DNA of 5,793 nt from Deltaproteobacteria bacterium (GTDB taxonomy: Bacteria > Myxococcota_A > UBA9042 > DTJE01). The notes below the pieces were generated by a model. That model did not search any database. It saw nothing but the letters and a program-made list of their open reading frames with translations, and was not told the origin of the DNA. This document shows positions 3,558-5,793 of this stretch, one piece after another (position 1 is the first letter of the stretch; each line of letters begins with the position of its first letter). The position numbers were made by a program, and so were the translations under genes. Location of the stretch: NCBI GenBank assembly GCA_016784945.1, contig JADHTP010000212.1, forward strand, positions 1 through 5,793. The letters are read 5' to 3'.

Positions 3558-5793
3558 GTGAGACGGCTCTTGTTGTTCGGTGTCTGCGTCCTCTGGACCG
3601 CGGGCGCCTGCGGTGGTTCCGGCGGCGACGACGGGACCGGGGACGGTTTCGATGCCGTGGAGACAGGCACCGGGGACCTGACCGACGTGGCCGATGACGG
3701 GATCGGCGACACGTCCGATTTCTCTGATGAGCCGGCCCTGGAAGACGTGGTGTTCGACATCCCGGAAGACGTGACGGGCGAAGTTCCCCCTATGCCGGCC
3801 TTCTGGGTCGAAATCGGGCTCTCCTTTCCCAAAGCCTACGTGTTCAAGGGCTTGTGGGGCGCCTCCTCCAAGGCCATGGTCGTGGTGGGGGCCGGTCCCC
3901 TGGCCTACGGATATGACGGAACCCAGTTCATCGACCTGACGCCCGCCGCGCCGCCTCCCATTCTCAACAGCGTCTGGGGATCGAGCCCCGAGGACCTCTG
4001 GATGGTGGGAATGAACGGGGGCATGTTGCACTACGAGGGCGGGTGGGGCGGCGAGAAATGCACCACGGACTACGAGTGCGGGTCTTCCGATCCCTGCGCC
4101 CAGGGTCAATGCGATGGCGGCGAATGCGTCCTGGTTCCCGCTCCCAAGCCGGGTTGTTGCGGGCACCCCTCCCTGGACACGGGTTTTGACGAAGGCAACC
4201 TGGCCGGGTTCGAGGTCGCCGACACCTACGAATCCGTGCCGGACAAGGGCGGCATCATCTGGAACGTGGTGTCCCACGTGGACGTTGCCACGGGTCAGCC
4301 GAGGTACACGAGCGAGGCCTGGTCGCTGTACTTCGGGATCTGGGACCAGCCGTGTTCCTTCGACCCCGATCAGCACTGTCCCTTCTTCGAGAACGGCCAG
4401 ATCGTGGGGGCCACGGCCACCAGCCCGAGCATGACGATTCCGGCCGCGCAGTCGGCCACCCTGGACTTCCAGGTGTTCATCGATTCCGAGTCCTCGTCGT
4501 CCTACGACAAGCTGACCGTCAAGGTGGTCAAGGCGGGCGGGGCGGCGGTGACCATCTGGGAAAAAGCCGAGGTGGGAGGTTCCACGGGCTATCAGTTCGT
4601 GCCCGCCACGGCGGACCTCTCGGAATTCATGGGCCAGACCGTGAAGATCCAGTTCCACTTCGACTCGGTGGACTCGCAGATCAACAACGGCGAAGGCGTC
4701 TACGTCGACGACGTGACGGTCACCACGGTCTGCGGAGACGTGGCTCAACCCACTTCGTTCCCCACCCTGTTCGGGGTGTCGGGCACGGCGCCGGACAACG
4801 TGTTCGCCGTGGGGGGCAGCGGCGCCATCGTCCACTACGACGGCAAGTCCTGGACACCCATGGGCGTCTGGGGACTGGCCGCCCTGTACGGCCTGTGCAG
4901 CGACCCGGAAAGCGGCCTGTGGGCCGTGGGCAATGGCGGCACGGTGATCCGCATGGTGGACGGCGTCTTCGTCCAGGTCCCGTCGGGGACCGACGCCAAC
5001 CTGCTGGCCTGCGAACCGGGGATGCTGGCCGTGGGAACCGGGGGCGCGGCCCTCAAGGGGGACGCAACCGGTGTCCAATCCCTGGGGCAGGTGGCGTTCC
5101 AGGACCTTGAGGGGCTCACTTCCCTCCCCGACGGTCACCAGTATGCCGTTGGGGCCGACGGTACGGTGGTGGAGTTCTTCGAGGGGAAGACGACCACCCT
5201 GATCGTGGGTGACGGCGTGGACCTGCATGCCGTGTACGCAGCGGCGCCAAAAGCCATCTGGGCGGTGGGCGAGGCCGGTACGGTGGTGCGATACAACGGT
5301 GTGGTCTGGGTGAGCGAGAATACCCTGGCGGCCCAGCCCCTGCTGGGTGTGCACGGCGCGCCGTCGGGCAAGATCATGGCCGTGGGCGGCGCCGGAGTCG
5401 CCGTGACACGGATTGACGGTGAGTGGATCGTGAAGGACACGGGCGCGGGGGTCGATCTCTACGCCGTGCACTACCTGTCCGAAGACGAAGCCTGGCTCGT
5501 GGGTGCGGACGGGGCCATCGTCCACGTGGAAGGCGACACGTTCACGCCGCTGGAAGAAAGCCCAACCAATCGGCACCTGTACGCCCTGGCCCTGGGCCCC
5601 GACGGCCGACTGTATGCATCGGGGCTCGGTGTCATCCTGGCCCTGGAAGGGGACGAATGGCGCAACGTGTTCGCCTCCTCGGACGTGGACATGAGGGCGG
5701 TGTTCGCCCTGGATGAACAGAATGTATTCGCCGTGGGCAAGAGCGGCACCATCCTGCGCTACGACGGCAAGAACTGGGCAAGGGAGCCCATCG
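3558..5793 (+). CDS. Gene B: propeller lipoprotein with inserted Cys-rich and jelly-roll domains (3' end beyond window)
   Basis: The frame is open from GTG 3558 to the window end: 745 codons and no stop. Residues 1-17 are a lipoprotein signal ending AGA before Cys18, and Gly19 follows. An acidic linker spans about 19-80. Two blades come first (VVG at 109, MVG at 149). After Trp163 a Cys-rich knot begins (Cys168, 174, 180, 185, 190, 200, 201), then a jelly-roll-like domain at about 203-393 that opens with a FDEGNLAGF-type strand and ends GVYVDDVTV. Nine further blades follow, with AVG-equivalents at 417, 456, 491, 530, 569, 608, 647, 687 and 725, mostly 39 residues apart. The start has only a weak GGGGGT ribosome site (3548-3553, 4-5 nt spacing) but gives a complete signal peptide. 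A 16-nt gap after gene A, with no promoter or terminator in it, implies co-transcription. A binding role at the cell surface is inferred; the ligand is unknown. Confidence 0.93.
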   Translation, partial: MRRLLLFGVCVLWTAGACGGSGGDDGTGDGFDAVETGTGDLTDVADDGIGDTSDFSDEPALEDVVFDIPEDVTGEVPPMPAFWVEIGLSFPKAYVFKGLWGASSKAMVVVGAGPLAYGYDGTQFIDLTPAAPPPILNSVWGSSPEDLWMVGMNGGMLHYEGGWGGEKCTTDYECGSSDPCAQGQCDGGECVLVPAPKPGCCGHPSLDTGFDEGNLAGFEVADTYESVPDKGGIIWNVVSHVDVATGQPRYTSEAWSLYFGIWDQPCSFDPDQHCPFFENGQIVGATATSPSMTIPAAQSATLDFQVFIDSESSSSYDKLTVKVVKAGGAAVTIWEKAEVGGSTGYQFVPATADLSEFMGQTVKIQFHFDSVDSQINNGEGVYVDDVTVTTVCGDVAQPTSFPTLFGVSGTAPDNVFAVGGSGAIVHYDGKSWTPMGVWGLAALYGLCSDPESGLWAVGNGGTVIRMVDGVFVQVPSGTDANLLACEPGMLAVGTGGAALKGDATGVQSLGQVAFQDLEGLTSLPDGHQYAVGADGTVVEFFEGKTTTLIVGDGVDLHAVYAAAPKAIWAVGEAGTVVRYNGVVWVSENTLAAQPLLGVHGAPSGKIMAVGGAGVAVTRIDGEWIVKDTGAGVDLYAVHYLSEDEAWLVGADGAIVHVEGDTFTPLEESPTNRHLYALALGPDGRLYASGLGVILALEGDEWRNVFASSDVDMRAVFALDEQNVFAVGKSGTILRYDGKNWAREPI
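4059..4160 (+). other. Cys-rich knot within gene B
   Basis: Codons 168-201 place seven cysteines as C-x5-C-x5-C-x4-C-x4-C-x9-CC, with a DPCAQGQC core and a proline-rich run before the CC pair. Similar short modules occur in secreted proteins of Myxococcota and relatives, in my recollection. Disulfides would form after export. The odd number suggests that one cysteine pairs outside the knot, for instance with Cys392 at the end of the next domain. That pairing is inference. Confidence 0.6.
4164..4736 (+). other. Jelly-roll-like (MAM / choice-of-anchor-J type) domain within gene B
   Basis: Residues about 203-393 read as a beta-sandwich. They include the opening FDEGNLAGFEV, the central SEAWSLYFG, a SPSMTIPAAQSATLDFQVF pair of strands, YDKLTVKVV, DLSEFMGQTVKIQFHFDSVD, and the closing GVYVDDVTV. 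This order is typical of MAM-like and choice-of-anchor-J domains, which bind carbohydrate or protein. Cys266 and Cys274 flank an acidic FDPDQH loop that could be a disulfide hairpin. The family name is a judgement from pattern, not a search. Confidence 0.55.

Noticed and set aside
1643..3832. A 729-codon open frame on the minus strand opposite gene A
   Set aside because: It is in exact codon register with gene A, which avoids TTA, CTA and TCA codons in GC-rich DNA, so antisense stops are absent by chance. The product is His/Gly/Pro-rich without domains, while the sense strand shows 14 ordered repeats and a lipobox.
4352..5110. A 252-codon plus-strand frame inside gene B
   Set aside because: Arg/Gly-rich off-frame translation of the propeller coding sequence; gene B's frame carries the recognisable repeats.
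3408..5576. A 722-codon open frame on the minus strand opposite gene B
   Set aside because: Same register artefact with gene B. It also overlaps the other antisense frame by more than 400 bp and has no ribosome site or family motif that I can see.

Overview
The window reads as chromosomal DNA from a GC-rich Gram-negative bacterium with many lipoproteins. The best guess is Myxococcota or another former deltaproteobacterial lineage. This is an inference from three things: long Asp/Gly/Thr-rich linkers after the lipobox, a Cys-rich segment of the C-x5-C-x5-C-x4-C-x4-C type ending in a CC pair, and strings of AVGxxGxxxRYDGxxW propeller repeats. No rRNA, tRNA, transposase or CRISPR array is visible.

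Layout. At the far left (1-30, minus) is the probable start of a gene leaving the window, with its own promoter and an inverted repeat over its leader. Next is a complete secreted alpha/beta hydrolase on the minus strand (116-859). A 160-bp divergent intergenic region holds two TAGAATC boxes on opposite strands. It leads rightward to an N-terminal fragment of a class V aminotransferase (1020-1439), which stops before the region that should carry the PLP lysine. A spacer (1440-1618) with a 7-bp tandem repeat, an inverted repeat and a promoter precedes a two-gene operon of large lipoproteins: gene A (1619-3541, complete) and gene B (3558 to beyond 5793, open at the window end).

Genes A and B are the main content. 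Both have a lipoprotein signal, a flexible acidic linker of about 60 residues, and a chain of about 39-residue beta-propeller blades. Gene A has 14 such blades, which would fit two seven-bladed rings. Gene B has 11 blades in the window. Between its blades 2 and 3 it carries an extra segment of about 235 residues, made of a Cys-rich knot and a jelly-roll-like domain. They look like diverged paralogues displayed at the cell envelope. Their ligand and function cannot be read from the sequence.

Two non-coding patterns recur. A TAGAAT box sits 28-30 nt before the start codon of three genes, suggesting a common house promoter with short leaders. Degenerate heptamer arrays begin 12-14 nt after the stop codons of both the hydrolase and the aminotransferase fragment, in the same orientation relative to the gene they follow.
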